Source: Christiangramia gaetbulicola (GTDB taxonomy: Bacteria > Bacteroidota > Bacteroidia > Flavobacteriales > Flavobacteriaceae). Taken from it: DNA of 64,000 bases. Location: the NCBI RefSeq assembly GCF_003054225.1, contig NZ_QBKQ01000003.1, positions 792,608 to 856,607 on the forward strand, given 5' to 3'. This document shows, piece by piece, positions 8,925 to 16,569 of this stretch. Under the pieces are notes generated by a model, which worked only from the letters and a program-made list of their open reading frames with translations, did not search any database and was not told the origin of the DNA. Made by a program: the position numbers and the translations under genes. The first letter of the stretch is position 1. Each line of letters begins with the position of its first letter.

Positions 8925-10163
8925 ATGGAACTAAATACCTTATATATTTTAAATGTACTGGAATGTATCTTTTTAATACCTTTTCTATATGAACTGAATC
9001 AGGTTATGCTGAAATGGTTTAAAAAGAAATATTCTATTATTTCGGAAAAACGACTGAATATTTTATTCTTTTATCATCTTTTATTTGGTCTCGTATATTA
9101 TTTATACGCTCTTTCCAATCCTTCAGATTCCAAAAGATATTTTAGAGTTCCCAGTGAATCCAATAAAGCCTGGATTGATTTCTTTGGTACTGAAACTACT
9201 TTTATTGATTTTATTTCTTACCCCTTCATTAATTTTATGGGATTCAGTTATGAGATGATGATGTTACTCTTTACCTGGATAGGATATTGGGGGTTTGTTT
9301 TTGGTTTCTTGTTTTTTAAAGAAAACATAACTGAAAAAGTAAAGGTTTTTAAAAAGGTAGATTTGCTAACACTAATCTTGTTTTTCCCAAATATGCATTT
9401 TTGGTCGGCCAGTTTAGGAAAGGGTGCATTGATATTTTTTGGTTTGATGTTATTTGCTTTTTCAATTACTAAACCGGCTAATAGAAAATCAGGCTTGATT
9501 ATCTCTTCTATCTTGATTTTTGCTATAAGACCTCATATGTTTTTACTCTTATGTATCGCGAGTTTATATGGTTTGTATTTTGGTAAAAATCTGATATCCA
9601 AACGATATAAAATTATTGGCGGAGCAGCAATATTGGCAGGTCTGTTGCTTCTTCAGAATAAAATATTAGGTGTGGTAAATCTTAATGATTCAAATAATTT
9701 AATTGCAGATTTTTTAGCATTCACAAGTCAAAGGTCGCAAGATCTCAGTGGCGCTACTTCCGGCGTGAATATGGCTGGTTATAGTTTACCGGAAAAGATA
9801 TTCACTTTCTGGTTTAGACCTTTGTTTTTGGATGCGCCGGGAATTTTAGGAGTTCTTGTTTCCATAGAAAACTTTATTTATCTCCTGCTATTTGCCAAGA
9901 TATTCAGGTTTAATTTTTTTAAATTTTGGAAAAATGCGCCTTCTCATGTGAAATCAAGTTTAATGGTATTTATCTTAACTTCATTTGCCATGACATTCGT
10001 AATGTCCAATCTTGGAATTATGATCAGGCAAAAAACAATGATCATGTATTTTATGTTTTTTGTAATCTATTATTTTCTGGCTTACGAGAAATCAAATGAT
10101 ATGAAATTAAGATTAGAAAAATTGAACATGGCTGCGAGTAATAAATCTTTAATAAAAATATAA
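8925..10163 (+). CDS. Polytopic membrane protein, candidate polysaccharide polymerase (paralogue 2)
   Basis: This 412-residue protein has about ten membrane segments and is a clear paralogue of the 401-residue protein at 4316-5521. The two align over nearly their full length, with the same order of motifs (NPSDSK, FGTETTFIDF, LFFPNMHFW, ASLGKG, FTFWFRPLF, TFVMSNLGI). Conserved parts cluster in predicted loops, so both copies are probably functional. The two are separated by the deacetylase and amidotransferase genes. Two related polymerase-like proteins could make two linkages or act on alternative repeat units. No named family is assigned with confidence. The 447-bp AT-rich gap upstream suggests it starts its own transcript. 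Confidence 0.6.
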   Translation: MELNTLYILNVLECIFLIPFLYELNQVMLKWFKKKYSIISEKRLNILFFYHLLFGLVYYLYALSNPSDSKRYFRVPSESNKAWIDFFGTETTFIDFISYPFINFMGFSYEMMMLLFTWIGYWGFVFGFLFFKENITEKVKVFKKVDLLTLILFFPNMHFWSASLGKGALIFFGLMLFAFSITKPANRKSGLIISSILIFAIRPHMFLLLCIASLYGLYFGKNLISKRYKIIGGAAILAGLLLLQNKILGVVNLNDSNNLIADFLAFTSQRSQDLSGATSGVNMAGYSLPEKIFTFWFRPLFLDAPGILGVLVSIENFIYLLLFAKIFRFNFFKFWKNAPSHVKSSLMVFILTSFAMTFVMSNLGIMIRQKTMIMYFMFFVIYYFLAYEKSNDMKLRLEKLNMAASNKSLIKI

Positions 10164-10203
10164 TTTCGATAAAGCTCTTTATTCAAACCAAATCGAAAAA
10201 CTA

Positions 10204-10211
10204 TAGTTTTG
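10204..10211 (+). promoter_or_regulatory. Candidate -7 promoter element (TAGTTTTG)
   Basis: TAGTTTTG at 10204-10211 matches TAnnTTTG. The expected -33 position (10182-10184) reads TTC, two of three bases. It lies 24 bases before the GTG start of the glycosyltransferase and could begin the transcript for the initiating-transferase and bacillosamine-type genes. Confidence 0.45.
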
Positions 10212-10234
10212 CGCCAGACTCATAATTTAATCAC

Positions 10235-11398
10235 GTGGAGAAAATAGTAAGAATCACTACAATTCCTCTTTCATTAGAAAAACTGTTGGAAGGGCAGCTT
10301 AGCTTTATGAATAATCATTTTGAAGTTATAGCTGTATCCGCGGAAAAGGATAGGCTGGAAAAATATGGACATGATAATGGAGTGCGCACATTTCCGGTAG
10401 ATCTTACCCGTGCGATTACACCCGTTCAGGATTTAAAAAGTCTGTTTAAACTATATCAATACTTAAAAAAGGAAAAACCGTTAATCGTCCATACACATAC
10501 ACCTAAAGCTGGAATTATAGGTATGATGGCAGGTAAATTAGCAGGTGTGCCTATAAGGTTACATACCGTTGCGGGTCTTCCTTTACTGGAAACAGAAGGA
10601 GCAAAAAGAAAACTTCTTGATTTAGTTGAAAAGTTGACTTATAGCTTAGCTACCAGGGTTTATCCTAATTCATTTAAATTAAAAGAGATAGTATTAGATT
10701 TGGGTTATGCTAAAGAATCCAAGCTCAAAGTTTTGGGAGATGGGAGTTCAAATGGTATTGATACAGAATATTTTGATCCGAAGCGATTTAAGGATGAAGA
10801 TAGATTAAAATTAAAATCTGAATTAGATATTCCTGAAGATCATTTCGTTTACATATTTGTGGGGAGACTAGTGAAGGAAAAGGGAATTAATGAACTCGTA
10901 AAATCTTTTGTTCAGGTCAACCAGGAATACTCTAAAACGACTCTTTTATTGGTAGGTCCCTTCGAGCAGGAGTTGGATCCATTGGAAGATGAGGTTTACG
11001 AATTGATTAAATCACATCCCAAGATTATTACAACGGGATATCAGACAGATGTAAGGCCATATTTTGCAATTTCCGATGTTTTAACTTTTCCGAGTTATAG
11101 AGAAGGCTTTCCGAATGTGGTGATGCAGGCAAATGCCATGAATTTACCAGTAATTGTTAGTGATATTAATGGTTGTAACGAGATAGTATCGCATAAAGAA
11201 AATGGCTTGATAATCGCAGTAAAAGACCAGGTAGCACTATATAATGCTATGAAAAAACTTTGTCTCGATGCTAATTTGAGGGTGAAAATGACGGAAAACG
11301 CACGAGCATTGATTCAAAGCAAATATGAAAGGAAGCAATTCTGGAAAATTTTGTTAAAAGAATACAAAGAATTAGAAGCCCAATATAAACATGATTAA
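10235..11398 (+). CDS. Glycosyltransferase family 4 protein (PglA/CapM-like)
   Basis: This 387-residue GT-B enzyme starts at a GTG codon; no better ATG lies near, and the protein begins in family register (EKIVRITTIPLSLEKLLEGQ). VHTHTPKAGIIGMMAGKLAG is a conserved acceptor-domain block of CapM/PglA-type transferases. The C-terminal half has IFVGRLVKEKGI, a PSYREGFPNVVMQANAM segment in place of the canonical E-x7-E, and SDINGCNEIV. The gene directly precedes the PglC-like initiating transferase and the PglD/E/F-like genes. By analogy with pgl loci it would add the second sugar to the undecaprenyl-PP-linked first sugar. That step is inference from order and similarity. Confidence 0.85.
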   Translation: MEKIVRITTIPLSLEKLLEGQLSFMNNHFEVIAVSAEKDRLEKYGHDNGVRTFPVDLTRAITPVQDLKSLFKLYQYLKKEKPLIVHTHTPKAGIIGMMAGKLAGVPIRLHTVAGLPLLETEGAKRKLLDLVEKLTYSLATRVYPNSFKLKEIVLDLGYAKESKLKVLGDGSSNGIDTEYFDPKRFKDEDRLKLKSELDIPEDHFVYIFVGRLVKEKGINELVKSFVQVNQEYSKTTLLLVGPFEQELDPLEDEVYELIKSHPKIITTGYQTDVRPYFAISDVLTFPSYREGFPNVVMQANAMNLPVIVSDINGCNEIVSHKENGLIIAVKDQVALYNAMKKLCLDANLRVKMTENARALIQSKYERKQFWKILLKEYKELEAQYKHD

Positions 11399-11442
11399 AT
11401 TCGCCGCTGCGGAAAGAATCCAATAAATATCTATTATAAGCA

Positions 11443-12048
11443 ATGTATAAGTCCATTATAAAGCCTCTATTAGATTTCCTCGTTGCGCTGATTGGCCTTA
11501 TTTTTTTAAGCCCATTACTTATAATATTTACTATTTTGCTTTCTATGGTAAATGGGGGGAAGCCATTTTTCTTCCAAAAGAGGCCTGGCAAAAGAGGAAG
11601 GAGCTTTCAAATTGTTAAGTTTCGTACAATGACAGATGAAAGAGACGAAGATGGGAATTTATTGCCTGACGCCTCAAGATTGACTTCAGTTGGACAATTT
11701 GTAAGAAAGACCTCCATCGACGAGATTCCACAATTGATCAATGTTGTCAAAGGGGATATGAGTATTGTAGGTCCGAGACCCTTATTACCAGAATACCTTG
11801 AGCTTTATTCTGAAAGACAGAAAAAGAGACATGAAGTAAAGCCTGGTATTACCGGCTGGGCTCAGGTAAATGGGAGAAATGCGATCAGCTGGACCCAAAA
11901 GTTCGAGTATGATGTTTGGTATGTTGAGAACTTATCTTTTAGTTTAGATTTGAAAATCCTGTTCAAGACAATAAAAAAAGTATTGATTTCAGAAGGAATA
12001 AATACTCAGAATATGGCTACAACAGAGCCTTTTAACGGAAACAATTAA
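11443..12048 (+). CDS. Initiating sugar-1-phosphate transferase (PglC-like)
   Basis: This 201-residue protein is a minimal bacterial sugar transferase: one N-terminal membrane re-entrant helix (residues ~8-32) followed by the cytoplasmic catalytic domain. Visible motifs are KFRTM, the catalytic Asp-Glu dyad in KTSIDEIPQ, GDMSIVGPRP and KPGITGWAQVNGRN. It would transfer phospho-sugar from a UDP-sugar to undecaprenyl phosphate at the inner membrane, starting repeat-unit synthesis. Its length matches Campylobacter PglC rather than the longer WbaP/WcaJ proteins. The next gene's ATG shares its stop (TAATG-type junction at 12048), so the two are translationally coupled. With PglD/E/F-like neighbours, UDP-diacetylbacillosamine is the likely donor. 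Confidence 0.88.
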   Translation: MYKSIIKPLLDFLVALIGLIFLSPLLIIFTILLSMVNGGKPFFFQKRPGKRGRSFQIVKFRTMTDERDEDGNLLPDASRLTSVGQFVRKTSIDEIPQLINVVKGDMSIVGPRPLLPEYLELYSERQKKRHEVKPGITGWAQVNGRNAISWTQKFEYDVWYVENLSFSLDLKILFKTIKKVLISEGINTQNMATTEPFNGNN

Positions 12049-12662
12049 TGATAATATTTGGTGCCAGCGGTCACGCGAAAGTGATTATTGATATCGTAAA
12101 ATCTACAGGTCAAAAGTCTATCGATTTTATTTTAGATGATGACAGGTCGATCAAAAGTATTGCGGATTTTGAAGTGAAGCATGAATTTGAGGAATCGATG
12201 GTATCACAAGATCTTGTTATAGCTGTTGGAAATAATATTACAAGGAAAAAACTGGCAAATCAAATTACCAATAATTTCTGTGAAGCTTTAAAGCATAGAA
12301 CGGCTGTTGTATCTGAAGATGTTGTGATTGAAGAGGGATCTGTAATAATGCCTAATGCGATTATTAATTCTTCGGTAGTAATTGGAAAACATTGTATAAT
12401 AAATTCAGGTGCTGTCATCGAGCATGACTGTGAACTTCAAGATTTCGTTCATATTTCTCCAGGATCTACCGTTACCGGTAACGTAAAAATTGGAGAAGGA
12501 ACCCAAATTGGAGCAGGAGCTACTGTGATTCCTGGAGTTCAGATAGGGAGATGGGCTACAATTGGCGCTGGGGCTGTTATTATTAATGATATACCAGATT
12601 TCGCGGTTGTAGTAGGAAATCCAGGAAAAGTTATAAAATTCAATAAATTTGAGAATGAGTAA
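12048..12662 (+). CDS. Sugar O/N-acetyltransferase (NeuD/PglD family)
   Basis: This 204-residue protein has an N-terminal sugar-nucleotide-binding domain starting IIFGASGHAKVIIDI, and a C-terminal left-handed beta-helix of hexapeptide repeats (VIMPNAIINSSVVIGKHC, then VKIGEGTQIGAGATVIPGV). His in AVIEHDCELQDFVHISPG fits the catalytic base position of PglD. PglD acetylates the C4 amine of UDP-4-amino sugar with acetyl-CoA to give UDP-N,N'-diacetylbacillosamine. It is coupled to the upstream PglC-like gene and overlaps the aminotransferase gene by several bases. NeuD-type sialic-acid O-acetyltransferases share the fold, but gene order favours the PglD role. Confidence 0.85.
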   Translation: MIIFGASGHAKVIIDIVKSTGQKSIDFILDDDRSIKSIADFEVKHEFEESMVSQDLVIAVGNNITRKKLANQITNNFCEALKHRTAVVSEDVVIEEGSVIMPNAIINSSVVIGKHCIINSGAVIEHDCELQDFVHISPGSTVTGNVKIGEGTQIGAGATVIPGVQIGRWATIGAGAVIINDIPDFAVVVGNPGKVIKFNKFENE

Positions 12663-13809
12663 AGAAAAAATCTGGCTGTCTTCACCGCATATGGGAGGGA
12701 CAGAATTAAAATATATTCATGATGCATTCGATCAAAATTGGATTGCTCCTCTAGGACCCAATGTCAATGGTTTTGAGAATGACATTAAAAAATATTTAGA
12801 TCCGGAAGGTTCCGAAGGCATTGAGGTTGCGGCTTTGAGTTCAGGGACTGCGGCTCTTCATTTGTCTTTAATTCAATTAGGGGTTGGTCCAGAAGATGAG
12901 GTTATTTGTCAGAGTATGACCTTTGCAGCGTCTGCGAATCCAATTATGTATTTAGGCGCTAAGCCAATTTTTATAGATAGTGAAAGAGATACTTTAAATA
13001 TTTGCCCTGAGCAACTAGAGATCGCTATTAAAGACAGAATTTCAAAAGGTAAAAAGCCTAAGGCTATAATTGCGGTTCATCTATACGGAATGCCTTATAA
13101 AGTTGATGAAATTGAAGCTATTTCTAAAAAATATGAGATTCCAATTATTGAAGATAGTGCAGAGGCTTTAGGGTCAACCTATAAGAACAGGAATTGCGGA
13201 ACCCTTGGTGACTATTCCGTTCTTTCATTCAATGGAAATAAAATTATTACTACCTCTGGTGGTGGAGCTTTGGTAATAAAATCATTCGAACAAAAACAAA
13301 AGACCGTTTTTCTAGCAACGCAGGCTAGAGATGATGCTCCGCATTACCAACATAGTGAGATCGGTTATAATTATAGATTAAGCAATATTTCAGCCGGAAT
13401 TGGACGCGGCCAAATGGAAGTTTTGGATAAAAGGGTCGAAGCCAGGCGGAATATGTTCCAATTTTATGTAAATTTATTCCATACTGAAGCAGGGGTAGAG
13501 GTTCATGAGGAACCTTCTGACGATTTTTTTAGCAATCATTGGCTAACTGTGATTGAAGTTAATGAGGAAAAAACTAACGGAGTAAGTAGAGAAGACTTAA
13601 GAAAGTGTTTGGAAGAAGAAAATATTGAAAGTAGGCCTTTATGGAAACCAATGCATATGCAACCGGTTTTCAAGCGTTTCCCATTTTATGGTAAGGGAGT
13701 TGCCGAAAATATATTTAAAAATGGTTTATGTTTGCCGAGTGGATCTAATCTAACTGATAATGATAGAGATAGATTAAAAAAAGCAATCTTAAATTGTTTG
13801 AAAAAATAG
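12655..13809 (+). CDS. DegT/DnrJ/EryC1 aminotransferase (PglE-like)
   Basis: This is a PLP-dependent sugar aminotransferase of about 384 residues. The ATG at 12655 is chosen; a TTG six bases upstream is in frame but less likely. It opens with the family-typical KIWLSSPHMGG. SSGTAALHLSL holds the phosphate-binding Ser/Thr. EDSAEALGSTY carries the Asp that contacts the PLP ring. FNGNKIITTSGGG contains the Schiff-base Lys. It would aminate C4 of the 4-keto-6-deoxy UDP-sugar made by the PglF-like enzyme, using glutamate. The start overlaps the end of the acetyltransferase gene, which indicates translational coupling. The precise sugar is inferred from the trio of neighbouring genes. Confidence 0.88.
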   Translation: MSKEKIWLSSPHMGGTELKYIHDAFDQNWIAPLGPNVNGFENDIKKYLDPEGSEGIEVAALSSGTAALHLSLIQLGVGPEDEVICQSMTFAASANPIMYLGAKPIFIDSERDTLNICPEQLEIAIKDRISKGKKPKAIIAVHLYGMPYKVDEIEAISKKYEIPIIEDSAEALGSTYKNRNCGTLGDYSVLSFNGNKIITTSGGGALVIKSFEQKQKTVFLATQARDDAPHYQHSEIGYNYRLSNISAGIGRGQMEVLDKRVEARRNMFQFYVNLFHTEAGVEVHEEPSDDFFSNHWLTVIEVNEEKTNGVSREDLRKCLEEENIESRPLWKPMHMQPVFKRFPFYGKGVAENIFKNGLCLPSGSNLTDNDRDRLKKAILNCLKK

Positions 13810-13819
13810 AATTATAACT

Positions 13820-15787
13820 ATGGGTAGATTAGATAAAGCCCTCAAAAACATTCTTTCTGGTCCCGATAATGCTTTAGATATAAGAAATCTGAAATATCTT
13901 CCGCGTTGGGCTGTTTTGATGATTGACATAGGTCTCGTTACGATTTCAACCATTTTGACGATTTTTATTTTAATTGACCTATCTCCATTTCAATATACTT
14001 TACTTAGCTTTTTTGAAAAGACATTGCTAGTCGTTAGTGTAAATATTTTCTTTTTTTACATTTTCAAAACATATGCAGGGATAATCCGATATTCCTCTAA
14101 TGTCGATGCATTAAAGCTTTTGCTGGCGACAGTGAGTGTTTTTGCCAGTCTATTGATAATTAATTATGCTACTTATTTTTTAATTGGAGAAAAGATTTTT
14201 CTGGTTGGTGGACTGCTTATAAATTTATGGATATCCTTTTCATTACTTTTTCTATTCAGGCTTAGTGTTAAGCAGGCATACGAATATTTTAAAGTGGTTC
14301 AAAAAAATGAGTCTCTTATAAAAGCTGTAATTCTAGGTGTAGATGAAAATGCAATCTCTATTGCCGGTGCTTTGGATATTGAGCATCCAAAAAGATTCAA
14401 AATCGTTGGTTTCTTGTCACCTAGTGTACAAAAAAGCCTTCGGATTTTGGATAAGCCAGTTTTGCAGCACACTCAAAAAATACATAAGGAAATTAGTTCT
14501 TTAGGCGCAGAGGCCATAATTTTTTCTGAAAACTCATTTACTCCAGAAGAGAAGTTCAAGTTGGTAGAAGAGTGCCTTGAGCATGACATAGCTGTTTACA
14601 ATGCACCTCTTGTTTCTTCATGGGATGATAACCAGCCTATAGCAAAAAATATTAAGACCTTGCAGATTGAAGATCTTCTGGAGCGTGAACCCATTCAGCT
14701 AGAGGTTCAAAATAAAATCGATCAGTTAACAGGTAAAACTATTCTGGTTACTGGAGCAGCGGGTTCAATTGGAAGTGAGATCGTAAGGCAGGTTTCAGAA
14801 TATAATCCTGAGAAACTGATCATTCTTGATCAGGCAGAGACTCCAATTCATAATTTACAGCTCGAAATAGAATCATCATTTCCTGATCTTAATTTTCAGG
14901 TAATTGTATGTGATGTTGGGAACCAGAAAAGGTTAGAGTTGATGTTCCAGAATCAGAATATTGATGTGGTTTATCATGCAGCGGCATATAAACACGTTCC
15001 CTTAATGGAGAGCAATCCACATGAGGCAGTATTTGTAAATATTCATGGAACAAAGAATTTGGCTGATCTGGCTGTAAAATATAAAGTTGGACATTTCGTG
15101 ATGGTATCTACAGATAAAGCTGTTAATCCTAGTAATGTAATGGGAGCTTCTAAGCGCGCTGCAGAAATGTATGTTCAGTCGCTTTATCATGAACAATTAA
15201 ATCATTCTGGTCACATAACAAAGTTTATCACGACGAGATTTGGTAACGTCTTAGGATCAAATGGATCCGTAGTACCACTATTTAAAAAACAAATAGAACA
15301 GGGTGGTCCGGTCACCATAACCCATCCTGATATAATTAGGTATTTCATGACTATACCCGAGGCTTGCCAGCTGGTTCTGGAAGCAGGAGCCATGGGTAAA
15401 GGTGGGGAAATCTTTGTTTTTGATATGGGAGAACCTGTAAAGATAATGGATTTAGCGATAAAAATGATTAAACTTGCCGGATATCAACCTAACAAGAACA
15501 TTAAAGTTAGAATAACCGGATTAAGACCAGGGGAAAAGTTATACGAGGAGTTACTGAATGATGAATGCAAAACCCTTCCTACTCACCATAAGAAAATTAT
15601 GATAGGCCAGGAAGTTGTTAGGAATTATGAGATGATCAATCAAAAAATAAATAAGATTATCAAATCTGCTAATAATTTGAAGAATGATAAAGTTGTTGCA
15701 AAATTGAAAGACCTTATCCCGGAATTTAAGAGTAACAATTCATCCTACGAAAGACTTGACAATATTGCTGAACTCAAAAAAGATTAA
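13820..15787 (+). CDS. Membrane-bound UDP-N-acetylglucosamine 4,6-dehydratase (CapD/PglF-like)
   Basis: This 655-residue protein has four N-terminal membrane segments (residues ~30-150), a CoA-binding-like Rossmann domain (~165-290) and a C-terminal extended SDR domain from ~305. TGAAGSIGSEI is the NAD-binding Gly motif. STDKAVNPSNVMGASK has Met in place of the classical catalytic Tyr but keeps the Lys, as in PglF/CapD/FlaA1-type dehydratases. RFGNVLGSNGSVVPLF and GLRPGEKLYEEL are standard for the family. It would convert UDP-GlcNAc to the 4-keto-6-deoxy sugar. The gene lies 10 bp after the aminotransferase. Length and layout are normal for the membrane-bound class. Confidence 0.9.
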   Translation: MGRLDKALKNILSGPDNALDIRNLKYLPRWAVLMIDIGLVTISTILTIFILIDLSPFQYTLLSFFEKTLLVVSVNIFFFYIFKTYAGIIRYSSNVDALKLLLATVSVFASLLIINYATYFLIGEKIFLVGGLLINLWISFSLLFLFRLSVKQAYEYFKVVQKNESLIKAVILGVDENAISIAGALDIEHPKRFKIVGFLSPSVQKSLRILDKPVLQHTQKIHKEISSLGAEAIIFSENSFTPEEKFKLVEECLEHDIAVYNAPLVSSWDDNQPIAKNIKTLQIEDLLEREPIQLEVQNKIDQLTGKTILVTGAAGSIGSEIVRQVSEYNPEKLIILDQAETPIHNLQLEIESSFPDLNFQVIVCDVGNQKRLELMFQNQNIDVVYHAAAYKHVPLMESNPHEAVFVNIHGTKNLADLAVKYKVGHFVMVSTDKAVNPSNVMGASKRAAEMYVQSLYHEQLNHSGHITKFITTRFGNVLGSNGSVVPLFKKQIEQGGPVTITHPDIIRYFMTIPEACQLVLEAGAMGKGGEIFVFDMGEPVKIMDLAIKMIKLAGYQPNKNIKVRITGLRPGEKLYEELLNDECKTLPTHHKKIMIGQEVVRNYEMINQKINKIIKSANNLKNDKVVAKLKDLIPEFKSNNSSYERLDNIAELKKD

Positions 15788-15795
15788 TAATTTAT

Positions 15796-16566
15796 ATGCA
15801 AAAATTACTTGGGCTATTTGTTTTAGCCTTACTACTAAATAGCTGTGCCACTAAAAAAGAAATTGTCTACTTCTATGAAGGTAAAGAAACTTTAGAAGGC
15901 CAACAAAATCTTCTGGATTATGAGCCTAAAATTGAGAAGAATGATGTTCTTAGAATAAATGTATCTTCTTCTTCTATTAACGAAGAAATAGTTGCTCCTT
16001 TTCAAATGAGAACCGGAAATCAACCAGCCCAAGGAAACGGAGGTCAAAATCCTTCTTTATCAGGTTATCTAGTTAGCCCCGATGGATTGATAAATTTTCC
16101 TGTTCTAGGTGAAATTAAGGTTGAAGGTTTGACGAGGACCCAGGTACAGAAAAAACTTGAGAAGGAAATTGAGACCTTTGTAAAGGATCCAATCGTTGAT
16201 GTTAGAATTGTAAATTTTAAAATTACCGTTTTAGGTGAAATAGGAAATGGAAGAGTAGAAGTAACCGATGGAAGGGTCACTATTCTTGAACTAATAGCTA
16301 TGTCTGGTGGTATACCCTATAGTGGACGTCGGGAAAATGTCATGATTATCAGGGAAGAAAATGGAATAAAAAAAATAGGTTATATAGATATGACGGATAC
16401 CGAATTATTCAAAAGTCCTTATTATTACCTTAAACAAAATGATATAGTATACGTAGAGCCTACTTATAGAACAGTTAAATCTGCCGGCTTTTTTACAAGC
16501 TATCAAGGGATAATAAGCTTGGGAACGACCATTATCAGTATGTATTTACTTATTAATAGCCTGTAA
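15796..16566 (+). CDS. Polysaccharide biosynthesis/export lipoprotein (Wza-like)
   Basis: This 256-residue protein has a lipoprotein signal, LLGLFVLALLLNSC, with the acylated Cys at about residue 17. A polysaccharide-export domain follows (YEPKIEKNDVLRINV, then GYLVSPDGLINFPVLGEIKVEGLT) and an SLBB-like domain (FKITVLGEIGNGRVEV, ISMSGGIPYSGRRENVMII-type segment). A hydrophobic C-terminal helix (~232-254) could insert in the outer membrane like the Wza C-terminal helix. Wza-type proteins form the outer-membrane export channel and dock with the Wzc-type kinase encoded 4 bp downstream. It is shorter than E. coli Wza (379 residues), as usual in Bacteroidota. Confidence 0.9.
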   Translation: MQKLLGLFVLALLLNSCATKKEIVYFYEGKETLEGQQNLLDYEPKIEKNDVLRINVSSSSINEEIVAPFQMRTGNQPAQGNGGQNPSLSGYLVSPDGLINFPVLGEIKVEGLTRTQVQKKLEKEIETFVKDPIVDVRIVNFKITVLGEIGNGRVEVTDGRVTILELIAMSGGIPYSGRRENVMIIREENGIKKIGYIDMTDTELFKSPYYYLKQNDIVYVEPTYRTVKSAGFFTSYQGIISLGTTIISMYLLINSL

Positions 16567-16569
16567 TAA

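Noticed and set aside
11271..11591. 106-codon open frame on the minus strand
   Set aside because: It spans the 3' end of one glycosyltransferase and the start of the PglC-like gene on the opposite strand; composition is not protein-like.
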